Shown: positions 16,024 through 25,750, counted from the stretch's first letter. The stretch: 64,000 bases of DNA from Chloroherpeton thalassium ATCC 35110 (GCF_000020525.1 NC_011026.1:744001-808000), one strand, 5' to 3'. A program made the numbers and translations. The notes: generated by a model not told the origin, from the sequence alone.

Positions 16024-17268
16024 TTAAGCGACGTGGTGCAATGCGTTCTTGCCAGCCATCATCATTTTTGCCGGAATCGGCAAATCGACGCCGCGCAGGA
16101 GCATGTTGAAGTAAATCCACCGATACATCATTTTCCCCCAATGGTTTGCTTTGGATTCTTTCAGGAGCGAAAACGGGCCGATGCCGGGAAGCGGAAATTC
16201 GCCGGGAAGCGGCTCAACCTCGTAGTTGAAGTCGATAAGCAATCCTTTGCCAAAACCGGATTCGATGTAGCAATTGGCGTGGCCGTCGAAGCTCGGCTCG
16301 GGGTCAAGCCCTTCGATGACGCGCAAGAAATTTTTCGTCAGCGTTTCCGACGCGAAGTGTGCGACGGAGGCCGCCTTTGAAGCCGGTATATCGGAAGCGT
16401 CGCCGACGACGAAGATATTGTCATGTTCTTTTGAACGAAGCGTTTTGCCGTCGGTCGGCACAAAGTTCAACTCGTCGCCCAAACCGGATTCGCCGATAAA
16501 CTCCGCGCCCATGTTTGTGGGAATGGTGATGAGCAGATCGTAATCGATATTTTGCTCGTCAAACGAACTGATTTTATTGCCTTCGGAATCCACCTCGCCG
16601 AGATTGAACTCGGTGGTGACATGAATATTTTTTTGCTCGAGAAAATGTCCCAACTCCGCAGCGGCGACCTTTTTCGTAAAGGCGCTGCTAAGCGGGGTAA
16701 CATATTCGATATGCACATCTTCGCGAATGCCTTTGTCGGAAAAATACCAATCGGCGAGGAAGGAAAATTCCAGCGGGGCAACGGGACATTTAATCGGCAT
16801 CTCGGCAATGTTGATAACCATTTTGCCGCCCTTCCAGCCGCGCAGAAATTTGGCCAATTTCGTCGCACCTTCAAGCGTGTAAAAATCAAAGATATTTTGA
16901 TGCCAGCCTTCGCCCGTCATGCCTTCGTTTTCTTCGGGATGAATCGTGCAACCGGAAGCAATAATCAAAAAGTCATAGTCAATTTTGCTTCCGCTTGCAA
17001 GATGCACCTTGTTTTGCTCGGCATCAACGGATTGAATTTCGTCGTGAATAAAGCGAATATGTCGACTGAGATAATTTTTGCGCGGACGAACAACGTCCTT
17101 CGGCAGATACATGCCGAACGGAATGAATAGATAGCCCGGCTGATAATGATGGTCTAAAGTCTTATCAATGACCGTAATTTGCCAATCTTTTTCCTCAAGA
17201 TTGGTGGCCAATTTATTTGCCATCATCGTGCCGCCGGCACCTGAACCCAGAATCACAAGTTTTTTCAT
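16024..17268 (-). CDS. sqr: sulfide:quinone oxidoreductase
   Basis: A 414-residue flavoprotein of the SQR family, oxidising sulfide to polysulfide/sulfur at the membrane and reducing quinone. The FAD-binding motif VILGSGAGGTMMANKL is at residues 5-20. Three cysteines expected of SQR are present: C107 (IASGCTIHPE), C161 (MPIKCPVAPLEF) and C333 (HANCYIESGFG). A second nucleotide-binding region ends with the NIFVVGDASDIPASK segment at about 284-298. There is no signal peptide; the C-terminal amphipathic helices (RWIYFNMLLRG) would anchor it in the membrane. It heads the sulfur cluster and is followed 17 nt later by the DUF1641 gene. Confidence 0.95.
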   Translation of the reverse strand: MKKLVILGSGAGGTMMANKLATNLEEKDWQITVIDKTLDHHYQPGYLFIPFGMYLPKDVVRPRKNYLSRHIRFIHDEIQSVDAEQNKVHLASGSKIDYDFLIIASGCTIHPEENEGMTGEGWHQNIFDFYTLEGATKLAKFLRGWKGGKMVINIAEMPIKCPVAPLEFSFLADWYFSDKGIREDVHIEYVTPLSSAFTKKVAAAELGHFLEQKNIHVTTEFNLGEVDSEGNKISSFDEQNIDYDLLITIPTNMGAEFIGESGLGDELNFVPTDGKTLRSKEHDNIFVVGDASDIPASKAASVAHFASETLTKNFLRVIEGLDPEPSFDGHANCYIESGFGKGLLIDFNYEVEPLPGEFPLPGIGPFSLLKESKANHWGKMMYRWIYFNMLLRGVDLPIPAKMMMAGKNALHHVA

Positions 17269-17278
17269 AATAGCACTC

Positions 17279-17757
17279 TGTTTAAAACATTGGCATTACT
17301 TGTCAGGAGAAGTTCTCATCAGGCGAATGCGCGACTAAAAACCGTTTTCACGGAAATTGTCGGGGAAGCCGAGCTCACCTGAACTTCATTCACAGACAAG
17401 GCATCGTTTGCAGAGACTGCTGTTTTGTACCTTATTGCAATGGTGAGGAAGCTTGATCATCGATCGCGCTGTCGGAGAAAATCCCCTATCATCGAAGGCC
17501 AATTTATCCGCGAAATATCACGATTTTATCACACCTTGTGATTTCTTGACGGATTTTGAAAAATTTGTTAGGAGTGAGAAAAAACATCAATTTCAAATCT
17601 GATAGGAAAAGGAATCATTTAGAATTAACGAACGGAAATGGGGTTTTAATTAAAACAGAAAAGCTCAGCGGGATTTCAAATAAAAAAGAGGATCTAACTC
17701 AAAATAATGCAGGAAATTTACAGCGGGATTTCAGTCATGCTTAGATTGAAAAAAAAC
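17279..17757. other. intergenic region, no gene recognised
   Basis: About 480 bp between the sqr start and the rplI terminator. The sqr promoter should lie at its left end. A 62-codon open frame at 17556-17744 has no family resemblance, a Lys/Asn-rich composition expected by chance, and no good ribosome site. Confidence 0.5.
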
Positions 17758-17791
17758 CTAAAAAAAAGGCTTGGTGCTTTTACCAAACCTT
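17758..17791 (-). terminator. rho-independent terminator of the rpsF-rplI operon
   Basis: A stem of AAGGTTTGGT with ACCAAGCCTT (one G-T pair) and a 6-nt loop is followed on the minus strand by eight T residues, 30 nt past the rplI stop. Confidence 0.85.
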
Positions 17792-17820
17792 TTCTTTAAA
17801 AAATCGGATGCGGTCATTAT

Positions 17821-18276
17821 TTACCCTTCAACAGCTTCGCCTTCAACTTCGAGCTTTAGCGTAGCAACCACATCAGTATAAAGCTTAATGGAAACTTCGT
17901 ATTTTCCTAAAGCTTTGATTGGCTCTTCAATGGTAATCTGTTTGCGATCGACGTCAAACCCTTTTGTTTTGAGGCCATCAGCAATCATTTGAGGCGTTAC
18001 CGTACCAAAAAGTTTTCCAGATTCACCGGCTTTAACGCAAACCGATAACGAAATGCGCTCAATGCTATCAGCAAGCTCGCGAGCAGCTTTACGCTCTTTT
18101 TCTATCTTAAAAGCGCGTTGCTTTTTTTCTGTCTCAATGGCTTTAATTGCACCTTCTGTTGCACGAATGGCAAGACCATTTGGGATCAAGAAGTTTCGAG
18201 CATAGCCATCTTTGACCGTCACCACTTCTCCCTGAAGACCCAGACTGCTAACTTCTTTTCTTAAAATAATTTTCAC
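17821..18276 (-). CDS. rplI: ribosomal protein L9
   Basis: A 151-residue protein with the bL9 N-terminal domain ([36 protein letters not shown]), a long connecting helix rich in K/E/R (about 45-80), and the C-terminal rRNA-binding domain ([17 protein letters not shown]). Length is the family norm. It is the last gene of the conserved order rpsF-ssb-rpsR-rplI and is followed by a terminator. Confidence 0.98.
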   Translation of the reverse strand: MKIILRKEVSSLGLQGEVVTVKDGYARNFLIPNGLAIRATEGAIKAIETEKKQRAFKIEKERKAARELADSIERISLSVCVKAGESGKLFGTVTPQMIADGLKTKGFDVDRKQITIEEPIKALGKYEVSIKLYTDVVATLKLEVEGEAVEG

Positions 18277-18300
18277 GGCTAAACTTTCCCCCTAAAATGA

Positions 18301-18573
18301 TTAACGAATCTGATTTGACACAAATGGAATGATAGCAAGATGACGTGCCCATTTAATTGACTTCGTGAGAAGACGCTGCTCTTTGGCTGAAAGGCCAGTG
18401 ATACGGCGAGGAATAATCTTTCCTTGCTCATTAATAAAGCGTCTTAACTTTCGATCATCACGATAGTCAAAAAAGACAACTTGATTTCTTACTTGCTTCT
18501 TTTTAGCATTTTGTGCCACTCGCTGTACTGGGCGAGATACTGTTGTTTTCGGCTTGAGTTTACTAAATGACAT
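18301..18573 (-). CDS. rpsR: ribosomal protein S18
   Basis: I place the start at 18573 ([11 protein letters not shown]) rather than five codons upstream. The 90-residue product carries the bS18 core [21 protein letters not shown] and [29 protein letters not shown]. It binds S6, encoded by the first gene of the same operon, on the 30S platform. The cysteine-type zinc motif of some S18 proteins is absent. Confidence 0.97.
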   Translation of the reverse strand: MSFSKLKPKTTVSRPVQRVAQNAKKKQVRNQVVFFDYRDDRKLRRFINEQGKIIPRRITGLSAKEQRLLTKSIKWARHLAIIPFVSNQIR

Positions 18574-18676
18574 ACTTAATAACACCAATCTTCTTTTTTC
18601 ATCAAAAAATAAAAAACACTAAAGCAAGCAATATTTAAAAAAATATTGCTTGCCCCAAAACTTATTTCCTTAAATC

Positions 18677-19165
18677 TTAGTGAGATGAATGATTATCTTC
18701 CCCGTTGCCTATTGGGCCTTCGTCGTTGGAGAGATAGCGGTATTCATACAGATCATTAGAATTCACTTCTGAATCTTCCGAAATTTCTTCAACCACGCTG
18801 TAGTCATCACCGCCGCGTTTTCTTTTATTTAAAAACTGAATGCGCCGCGCCTTAATTTCAACAACGGTTCGGGTTGAACCATCTTGTGATTTCCAGGTAC
18901 GACTTTGCAGCTCACCATCCACTAATACCGCGCTACTTTTATGCAGGTTATCGCGACAACTTTCTGCTAATTTATTCCAAGCAACAACGCCAACATAGCA
19001 CACATCTTCCTGCCACTGATTATTACTATCACGAAAACGCCGATTACATGCGATTGAGAAATTTACGACCGGTGTACCTGTGGTCGTTTGACGAAAAATC
19101 GGATCCTTAGTTAAATTCCCTGCTATAACGACGCTATTAATTTCCGGCATTTTCAAGTCTGCCAT
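18677..19165 (-). CDS. ssb: single-stranded DNA-binding protein
   Basis: The ATG at 19165 (MADLKMPEINSVVIAGNLTKDPIFRQTTTG) is preceded by a GGAGG at good spacing, so I prefer it to an ATG four codons earlier. The 162-residue protein has the OB-fold SSB core (VNFSIACNRRFRD, WQEDVCYVGVVAWNKLAE, VLVDGELQSRTW). The C-terminal third is acidic and ends GNGEDNHSSH; it lacks the canonical DDDIPF-type tip that recruits partner proteins in many SSBs, which is a mild oddity. It lies in the rpsF-ssb-rpsR-rplI operon. Confidence 0.95.
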   Translation of the reverse strand: MADLKMPEINSVVIAGNLTKDPIFRQTTTGTPVVNFSIACNRRFRDSNNQWQEDVCYVGVVAWNKLAESCRDNLHKSSAVLVDGELQSRTWKSQDGSTRTVVEIKARRIQFLNKRKRGGDDYSVVEEISEDSEVNSNDLYEYRYLSNDEGPIGNGEDNHSSH

Positions 19166-19253
19166 ATCGTCCTCCATTTAGTTGTTTTTCAAGAAATCAA
19201 ACCTATTACGAAACAGAAACGTATTCACCCTACCATCGCCAAATCCACGCTTA

Positions 19254-19655
19254 TCACTCGGATGATTTCTTTTCTTCAACAAATTCCTCACCTTCCGAAG
19301 AATTATCTTCAGAAGTTTGCGGCGGAGCGCCATACTTCAGAACCCGCTCTCTCATTTCCAAAAGCCGCTTATCTAAAATAATTGTTAAAAAGCGAATAAT
19401 TGATTCGTTTAACCGATACTGACGCTCGAGTTCTTTGAGCGCTGTACCATCTGATTCAAACTCAATATGTACGTAGTAACCAATGGTTGCTTTTCCAATT
19501 GGATATGCCAAATTTTTTCGCCCTACATCCAACACTGTTTTCACCTCACAACCAAGCGATGTAATAAGGCCTGTAACTTTTTCAACTGTAGCAGCAATAA
19601 CACTTTCATCAAGACCACCGTCTACGACTATGGTCGTTTCATACAACTTTTTCAT
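19254..19655 (-). CDS. rpsF: ribosomal protein S6
   Basis: A 133-residue bS6 protein: the fold spans [18 protein letters not shown] to [17 protein letters not shown], followed by an acidic tail ([18 protein letters not shown]) like the glutamate-modified tails of other S6 proteins. It is the first gene of the operon and partners S18. The gap to ssb is about 90 bp. Confidence 0.97.
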
Positions 19656-20146
19656 TATTTGTGCTAAAAAAATTTACTTGCCAGAAAGCCTTTCAAAAAT
19701 GGGCTTTGGCAGTTTTGTTAAGATAAATCCTCATTTATTACATTGCGAGGGCAGCGAGCCAACTCACATTTTCCAAACTTATTGACCGTATCATCTTTCA
19801 TAACCACGACATACCGTCCCTTAAGAGAGAGGGCAAAGATACAAGTCCCCTTTCTTTTTTCCAAGTAAAAACTGCTTTTTTGGCTTTCTATCTTAGGGTG
19901 ATGATAAACCTTATTTTCCTGGAAATATATGCTGAAAAGTCGTTAGCACTCTGCCTCAAACTTTCCATAAACCGTTGAAAGAAACTTGGCTAATATGATA
20001 AATTTTCACGATTTTTCAATAAAAATCTTGCATGCAAATTGTGATAAATAAAAGCACCTCGTTTTCTTTTTCTTCTATTTTTGGCGAACCTAACGCGCTA
20101 TTGTGTATTTTCAGCCAAAAGACACGACATCTAAATCCCAATTTTT
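19656..20146. other. divergent intergenic region, no gene recognised
   Basis: About 490 bp between rpsF and the FetA-like gene, A/T-rich. It must hold both promoters. I see no RNA gene, convincing hairpin or repeat. Confidence 0.5.
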
Positions 20147-20800
20147 GTGATAGAACTCAAGCAAGTTTATGTGAATCGTGGCGGGGAAACCATCCTTAGC
20201 GCGATTTCATGTCGAATTGGCGAAGGGGAAAAAGTGGTTTTTCGCGGAACATCTGGCTCTGGCAAAAGCACTCTTTTAAAAACGCTTATCGGCGGACAAA
20301 AAATATCCTCTGGCCAAATGCTTTTTCAAGGTCAACCTGTTGAAAAGAAAAACATTTTTAGCGTGCGCAATAGCATGTCGTACATTGGCCAGGAACCTAT
20401 TTTGGGTGCGGAAACGGTTCGCGAAGCACTGCTTTTGCCATTTTCGTTCAAAGCCCATCGCCACGCAAAACCATCAGAAGAACAAATTTTTTTGCAGCTT
20501 GAAAAAATGCACCTCCGCCGCGACATTATAGAACGAAAAAGCGCTGAAATTTCTGGCGGGGAAAAACAGCGCATCGCCATTGCCCGAGCGCTTTTGCTCA
20601 GAAAACGCGTTTTTATTGCTGACGAAATCACCTCTGCGCTTGATCCTGAAAGCAAAGAAGCTGTCATGCAATGCCTTTTTAAGCCGGCTCACACGGTTAT
20701 TTCTGTTTCGCATGATCCCGACTGGATCGCTCGCTGCTCACGAATTCTCACCATTGAAAATGGTCAATTGAAAGAATCTTCTGCCCATGGAAATGATTGA
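20147..20800 (+). CDS. fetA: FetA-like ABC transporter ATP-binding protein
   Basis: A 217-residue ABC ATPase. Walker A GTSGSGKST is at residues 34-42, the signature ISGGEKQR near 134, Walker B VFIADEIT followed by SALD near 155, and the switch histidine in VSHDPDW near 187. Its size and the overlapping downstream permease match FetAB (YbbL/YbbM), an exporter linked to iron homeostasis and oxidative-stress resistance in E. coli. The gene overlaps the permease start by 14 nt, indicating translational coupling. The substrate is inferred only from homology. Because the permease is frameshifted, this ATPase may be without a partner. Confidence 0.85.
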   Translation: MIELKQVYVNRGGETILSAISCRIGEGEKVVFRGTSGSGKSTLLKTLIGGQKISSGQMLFQGQPVEKKNIFSVRNSMSYIGQEPILGAETVREALLLPFSFKAHRHAKPSEEQIFLQLEKMHLRRDIIERKSAEISGGEKQRIAIARALLLRKRVFIADEITSALDPESKEAVMQCLFKPAHTVISVSHDPDWIARCSRILTIENGQLKESSAHGND

Positions 20801-21577
20801 TATTTCTCTGAGCACCCTTGCGCTGCTCTACACAACCCTGCTGCTTCCACTTTGGCTTATTTATCGTTATACCGACGGACTTTTAAAAGATGCTGCCATC
20901 GCTGTGGTTCGCATGACCGTACAGCTTGTATTTGTTGGCGTATATTTAAAATACATTCTTGAATGGAATCACTTTTGGCTAAACACACTTTGGATTCTCG
21001 TAATGCTCGCGATTGCCAATACAACCACGCTTAGCAATGCAGGACTTCGGAAGAGAAAGTTCTTTTTGGCCACATTTTTTGGCATTTCACTCAGCACACT
21101 GAGCATGACCGCCATTTTGCTATTGATTGTTATTGAACCAGATCCCCTTTACGACGCACGCTATTTAATTCCGCTCACAGGAATGATCCTCGGCAATAGC
21201 CTTCGTGGCAATGTGCTGGCACTCGAGCGATTCTACTCGGCAATCCGCAAAAATGAAACCGAGTTTATGACCTATTTAATGATGGGCGCAACGCTGAAAG
21301 AAGCTATTCGACCTTATATGCGCGACGCCGTCAAAGCGTCGCTTAGCCCTATTGTGGCGACAATGGCGACCGTCGGGCTGTGGTTTCCTTGCCCGGCATG
21401 ATGACAGGCCAGATTCTCGGCGGTTCGTTTCCGCTGGTCGCCATCAAATATCAATTGGCGATTATGATTAGCATTTTCTTTAGCATGACACTCACCGCTG
21501 TGCTCAATATCTTCCTGAGCTTACCCATCGCTTTTGATGAATATCAAATGCTTCGCGAGGAGATATTCCGCCAGTAA
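20787..21577 (+). pseudogene. fetB: FetB-like ABC permease, frameshifted
   Basis: Two reading frames together encode a full FetB-like permease of about 262 residues. The first (20787-21401) holds four to five hydrophobic segments and the GMILGNSLRGNVLALERFYS region; the second (21380-21577) continues with VSLPGMMTGQILGGSFPLVA and the last membrane segments. The join is at 21379-21382, where TGTG occurs in place of an expected TG: dropping one TG gives A-T-V-G-L-V-S-L-P-G-M-M-T-G, the family sequence. A GTG at 21380 could in theory restart translation, but a two-piece permease is not known. Either a recent loss-of-function mutation, slippage-prone phase variation or a sequencing error. Confidence 0.85.
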
Positions 21578-21742
21578 GTTTTCTCTTTAAGTAGATTGGA
21601 TTTTAGGGAAGTTAATAGTAACATTGCTCTTAGTTAAATGACCAATTCAGTTCGCACCCTTTGAGATGAACGCGATGAAAGGTGCTTTTGGACGGGTTTT
21701 CTTATCATCCATTCGCAAGAATTAAAATCGGAGATTTACTTT

Positions 21743-22096
21743 ATGAGCAAAATAGTTCAGGCTGTAAGAAAAATGGCAGCCAATGCTGAAAGCATTATCG
21801 AGCATAAACATGACGATCATAAATTCTTTTTCACTTACATGGAAAAATATCTTTGGTCGCTCGAGTATGACACAAATGAAGACTATTACCTTCTACAATT
21901 TTACCCCAATTTAGAGGAATTCATGCACTTCTTAGAAAATGGGCAAGCTCAACAGATCTCATCGATTTCAACGATTTGCTTCAGCACAAAACAGCTTGAC
22001 TCTCAAGAAGCCTATGATTCTTTCAAAGACTTGTTCCAGCTATTGAAATCCAGAAAATACGACTTCGACAAAGTGCTTGATGAAATTATTGGATAA
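21743..22096 (+). CDS. hypothetical protein, 117 residues
   Basis: I do not recognise this protein. It begins MSKIVQAVRKMAANAESIIEH, is acidic with many aromatic residues (FFFTYMEKYLWSLEYD, DYYLLQFYPNLEEF), has no signal peptide or membrane segment, and ends in a charged helix (RKYDFDKVLDEIIG). Codon use looks like its neighbours, and a GGAGATTT ribosome site lies about 10 nt before the ATG. It stands alone between the FetAB-like genes and a convergent permease gene. Confidence 0.65.
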   Translation: MSKIVQAVRKMAANAESIIEHKHDDHKFFFTYMEKYLWSLEYDTNEDYYLLQFYPNLEEFMHFLENGQAQQISSISTICFSTKQLDSQEAYDSFKDLFQLLKSRKYDFDKVLDEIIG

Positions 22097-22148
22097 GTCC
22101 TGACTTGTTTTCGAAGAAAGTGAGTCGAAGCGAAATCAACTGCGGCTT

Positions 22149-23396
22149 TTAGGAATAACGCAGCCACTTCAACATTTCCGTGAGTTTTGGCTTTTTTCCG
22201 TACATGAGCACGCCAATTCGATAAATTTTAGCCGCGGCAAGCGTAATGCTGATAATTGTTGCGCTCATGAGAACAAGACTTCCCACCACTTGCCACATAG
22301 GAACATAACCAAGTGACATACGGGCAATCATCAAAATAGGCGAAAAAAACGGCACCATGGAAAGCATTATGGACACAATAGAATCTGGCGTTTTCATAAT
22401 AAATGACAACAACAGCACAGGAGTGATGATTAACAACGTCACAGGTGTTTGCAATGGCTGTGCGTCCTGCGAGTGCTCGACAACCGAGCCAATGGCGGCA
22501 TAAATGCTGGCATAGATCAAATAACCCATGAGAAAAAAAACAACGAACAAAAATCCCAAGCCAGGTGGAAAATGCAAGCTGAAATCGGTGTGAAGCACCT
22601 GACTAAGCTGCGCCAGACCTGGAAAAAGAAACAGTAGACCGGCCAAAATCCAAATAAAATATTGGGTTAAAGCCACCAATCCCACGCCAAGAATTTTTCC
22701 CACCATCAGCTGATAGGGTTTCACAGAAGAAATTAAAATTTCCATTACCCGCGACGACTTTTCATCAATGACCGCATTCATAACTTGCAATCCATAAATC
22801 AAGGTGGTTCCGTAGATGAGAAATACCATCAAATAGCTAATCAGCAATTGCGCTTCTGCCGAGTTTTCATTGCTTTCGCCATCCGTCAATCGAAATGTCT
22901 TCAACTCCAATGGCTCTTGAAATTGGCGAATTTGGGTTTCGCTCAAACCGATGGATTTTAGAGTTAGCGTCAAAATGGCGTCTTTAAGCGCTTGTTTTAA
23001 AAGCTTTTTTAAGCGCGGATCGACTGAACTTTGCGAGGTATAAAACGCAGAATATTTTCCATCTACTTTCTCGACTCGTAGATAGCCACTGAGCGCGCGG
23101 CGCTCCAAATCTTGCCTTAGTTGAAGTTCGCCCGCGTCGCCAATCACTTTTACCGGAAAAATCAAAATATCCTCTTCCGTCGAAAGCGAGTTCATGAAAG
23201 AAGTCTGCAAATGCCCGGTTCTGTCGTCAAACGCAATGATGACTTTCGATGAAGCGGAACTTCCGTCCGCAACCACGATGGGAATGAGAATTGAACTGGC
23301 CAGAAATAGTGGAATGAGCAACGTAGAAAAAAGAAACCCTTTGCTTCTAATGCGCTCAAGATATTCTTTTTGGATGATGATGAAAATTTTATGCAT
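22149..23396 (-). CDS. ABC-2/NatB-type ABC transporter permease
   Basis: A 415-residue membrane protein with the NatB-like arrangement: MHKIFIIIQKEYLERIRSKGFLFSTLLIPLFL at the N-terminus (first helix), a large extracytoplasmic domain (about residues 45-185), then five or six helices including AVIDEKSSRVMEILISSVKPYQLMVGKI, the typical ABC-2 signature region. NatB with the ATPase NatA exports Na+ in Bacillus; other members export drugs or lipids. No ATPase gene is adjacent, so the partner must be encoded elsewhere and the substrate is unknown. Confidence 0.88.
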   Translation of the reverse strand: MHKIFIIIQKEYLERIRSKGFLFSTLLIPLFLASSILIPIVVADGSSASSKVIIAFDDRTGHLQTSFMNSLSTEEDILIFPVKVIGDAGELQLRQDLERRALSGYLRVEKVDGKYSAFYTSQSSVDPRLKKLLKQALKDAILTLTLKSIGLSETQIRQFQEPLELKTFRLTDGESNENSAEAQLLISYLMVFLIYGTTLIYGLQVMNAVIDEKSSRVMEILISSVKPYQLMVGKILGVGLVALTQYFIWILAGLLFLFPGLAQLSQVLHTDFSLHFPPGLGFLFVVFFLMGYLIYASIYAAIGSVVEHSQDAQPLQTPVTLLIITPVLLLSFIMKTPDSIVSIMLSMVPFFSPILMIARMSLGYVPMWQVVGSLVLMSATIISITLAAAKIYRIGVLMYGKKPKLTEMLKWLRYS

Positions 23397-23842
23397 GCCG
23401 AAGGGCTTAACCCTGATTGAACTTTACTGAAAAATAAATGTACAAAACACTATAAAATGCTAAGTTATTTCTTGATACGCTAAGACAGTTGCTTGCTGAA
23501 CGCCATTTTTATAATGGCGCAAAAAATACAACTAAACCAATATTTTTTTTAGTTAACCTTGCCATTCGAACCATTAATTAAATAAATTGCTCGGGGGAAA
23601 ACGCGGTGAAACGTTATTGGCAAGGCGCTTTCAGATAACACCATGATATCAAAAGCATTTTACACAAAAGGCCTATATCTCCTACTACTTTTTATTCTTA
23701 AGCGCTTATATTTAAGAATTTCATTTCCTTGAAATTTTTTGAAATGCAATATCCGCGAATCCATTTTGGGGAAAAATTCCCCGTATTTCTTGACATTATT
23801 AGTAGATTTCAGGTCGTGTATATCCATATTTGAATACACTTT
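23397..23842. other. divergent intergenic region, no gene recognised
   Basis: About 445 bp, A/T-rich, between the NatB-like permease and the hybrid kinase. It must hold two promoters; I see no RNA gene, strong hairpin or repeat. Confidence 0.45.
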
Positions 23843-25750
23843 ATGCGAAACGGCACTTTAGGGCTTATTCGAAAGTTTTTTCTGATCGATCTACTTCATG
23901 ACGGAAAAGAGATTGAAGAAGCCCGTAAATTATTTCTAATCAATTTTGTTGCGATTTTTGCCGTGCTGGTTTTGTGCGGCATTAGCAGCTATTCCTTTTT
24001 GACTGGCAATGTTTTAGTTGGCAGCATCGACATCCTTACTGCCATTTTCATCTCTGCAAGCCTAACGTATCTGCGAATCACAGGCAAACAAACCGTTCCA
24101 CTTTTCATTGGCCTTGCTTCTATCGGAAGCCTTTACTTCTACCTTTTCCTAACTGGCGGCGCAAGCAATACCGGATTTTTATGGTATTACACTTTTCCTG
24201 TTTTTACCATTTATTTGTTAGGCATGAGAAACGGCCTTTTTGCAACCATGGCGCTGTTTCTACCATCCTTTATTTATTTAATTTATAGCGTTTCACAACC
24301 AGACTCGCTCTACTCACTTGATTTTGCGGTTCGCTTTATCCCATCCGTTTTTTGCGTGTTTATTTTTGCCTACCATTTTGAGCGCACGCGCGCAAATGCC
24401 TACGTCAAACTTGAACAAAAAAGGCTGGAGTTGGAGAAAATGATCGAGGCGCTTGTTGCAAAAGAAAATGAGCTCACCAAAGCACATAACGAACTTGAAA
24501 TAAAAATTGCAGAGCGTACCCAAGAATTGCAATCATCAAATGAGCAGCTTGCCAAAGAAGTCGAAGAGCGCAAAAACGCCGAGCAAGATCGCCAAAAACT
24601 TGAAGAGCAACTGGTTCGTGCTGAAAAAATGGAAGCAGTGGGAACATTGGCTGGAGGAATTGCCAATCATTTGAACAACCTTTTAAGCGGGATTGTCACA
24701 TATCCCGAGCTGCTGTTAAACGATTTGCCGCCAAATAGTCCACTTCGTGAGCCGCTTATGCTCATTAAAAGCTCCGGCGAGCGCGCGGCAGAAATCGTTC
24801 AAGATTTGCTCACGCTTTCCAGACGCGGCGTCACTTACAAGCAAAATCTGAATATCAATCAAGTCGTTATAGAAATTTTCCAAAGCAAAGAGTTTGAGCG
24901 GATCAAAAAGCATTTTCCGGACGTTAAGTTCAATTGCAAGCTTTCGCATAATTTATTCAACATGAAAGGCTCTTTTTTGAACCTTCAAAGAGCCATCACC
25001 AACTTGATGTCGAACGCCGCAGAATCGATTTTAAATGAAGGGGTTGTTTCTGTTTCAACCGAAAACCGGTATGTGGATTCGGTTATTCATAGTTTCGAGA
25101 TTATTCAGGAAGGCGAGTATGTTGTTATCGAGGTTGAGGACAGTGGGCAAGGCATTCCGATGGAAGAGCACGATCGGATTTTTGAACCTTATTATACCGT
25201 CAAAAATCTTGGAAATACCAGCATTGGCTTGGGACTTTCGTTAGTTTGGGGTATCGTCAAAGATCATGACGGATACATCGATGTGAAAAGTGTCCCAAAT
25301 AAAGGCTCTCGCTTCACGCTATACTTTCCCGCAAAGCGCCAAGAACCGGCTGCCAATATCGATGTTATCACCCCGGTCATGGGAAATGGCGAATCCATTT
25401 TAATTGTGGATGATATTAGCGAGCAGCGATTGATCACCAAAAGCATTTTGGAAAAACTTGGCTACGACACGCTTCTGGTAGAAACCGGCGAAGCGGCGGT
25501 TGCCTTTGTCCGGCATCACAAAGTCGATCTAATCATTTTAGACATGATCATGTCGCCAGGAATGGACGGACTGGATACGTTCAAGGAAATTAGAAAGATA
25601 AACCCCAAGCAAAAAGTGCTGATTACAAGCGGCCACCCATCTAATCCGCGCGTGAAAGAAGCGCAAGAACTCGGCGCTGGCGAGTATATCAAAAAGCCGT
25701 TTAGCATTTTAGCGATTGGAAAAGCTATTCGTGAAGCGCTGATGAAATAA
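23843..25750 (+). CDS. membrane hybrid histidine kinase with atypical H-box
   Basis: A 635-residue protein. Residues about 25-185 hold six hydrophobic helices; 190-265 is a coiled coil (ELEIKIAERTQELQSSNEQL); then a HisKA-like helix, an HATPase_c domain (N-box NLMSNAAESI, G1 VEDSGQGIP, G2 GLGLSLVWGIV) and a C-terminal receiver with phosphoacceptor D567 (LIILDMIM) and the conserved Lys in IKKPF. The usual GGIAHDFNNLL H-box reads GGIANHLNNLL, so the phosphoacceptor position is N275 and the only histidine is H276, one residue later. ATP-binding motifs look intact. It may use the shifted histidine, act as a phosphatase, or be a degenerate kinase. Confidence 0.88.
   Translation: MRNGTLGLIRKFFLIDLLHDGKEIEEARKLFLINFVAIFAVLVLCGISSYSFLTGNVLVGSIDILTAIFISASLTYLRITGKQTVPLFIGLASIGSLYFYLFLTGGASNTGFLWYYTFPVFTIYLLGMRNGLFATMALFLPSFIYLIYSVSQPDSLYSLDFAVRFIPSVFCVFIFAYHFERTRANAYVKLEQKRLELEKMIEALVAKENELTKAHNELEIKIAERTQELQSSNEQLAKEVEERKNAEQDRQKLEEQLVRAEKMEAVGTLAGGIANHLNNLLSGIVTYPELLLNDLPPNSPLREPLMLIKSSGERAAEIVQDLLTLSRRGVTYKQNLNINQVVIEIFQSKEFERIKKHFPDVKFNCKLSHNLFNMKGSFLNLQRAITNLMSNAAESILNEGVVSVSTENRYVDSVIHSFEIIQEGEYVVIEVEDSGQGIPMEEHDRIFEPYYTVKNLGNTSIGLGLSLVWGIVKDHDGYIDVKSVPNKGSRFTLYFPAKRQEPAANIDVITPVMGNGESILIVDDISEQRLITKSILEKLGYDTLLVETGEAAVAFVRHHKVDLIILDMIMSPGMDGLDTFKEIRKINPKQKVLITSGHPSNPRVKEAQELGAGEYIKKPFSILAIGKAIREALMK

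Noticed and set aside
17556-17744. 62-codon frame between sqr and rplI
   Set aside because: Lys/Asn-rich chance frame in A/T-rich DNA with no good ribosome site.
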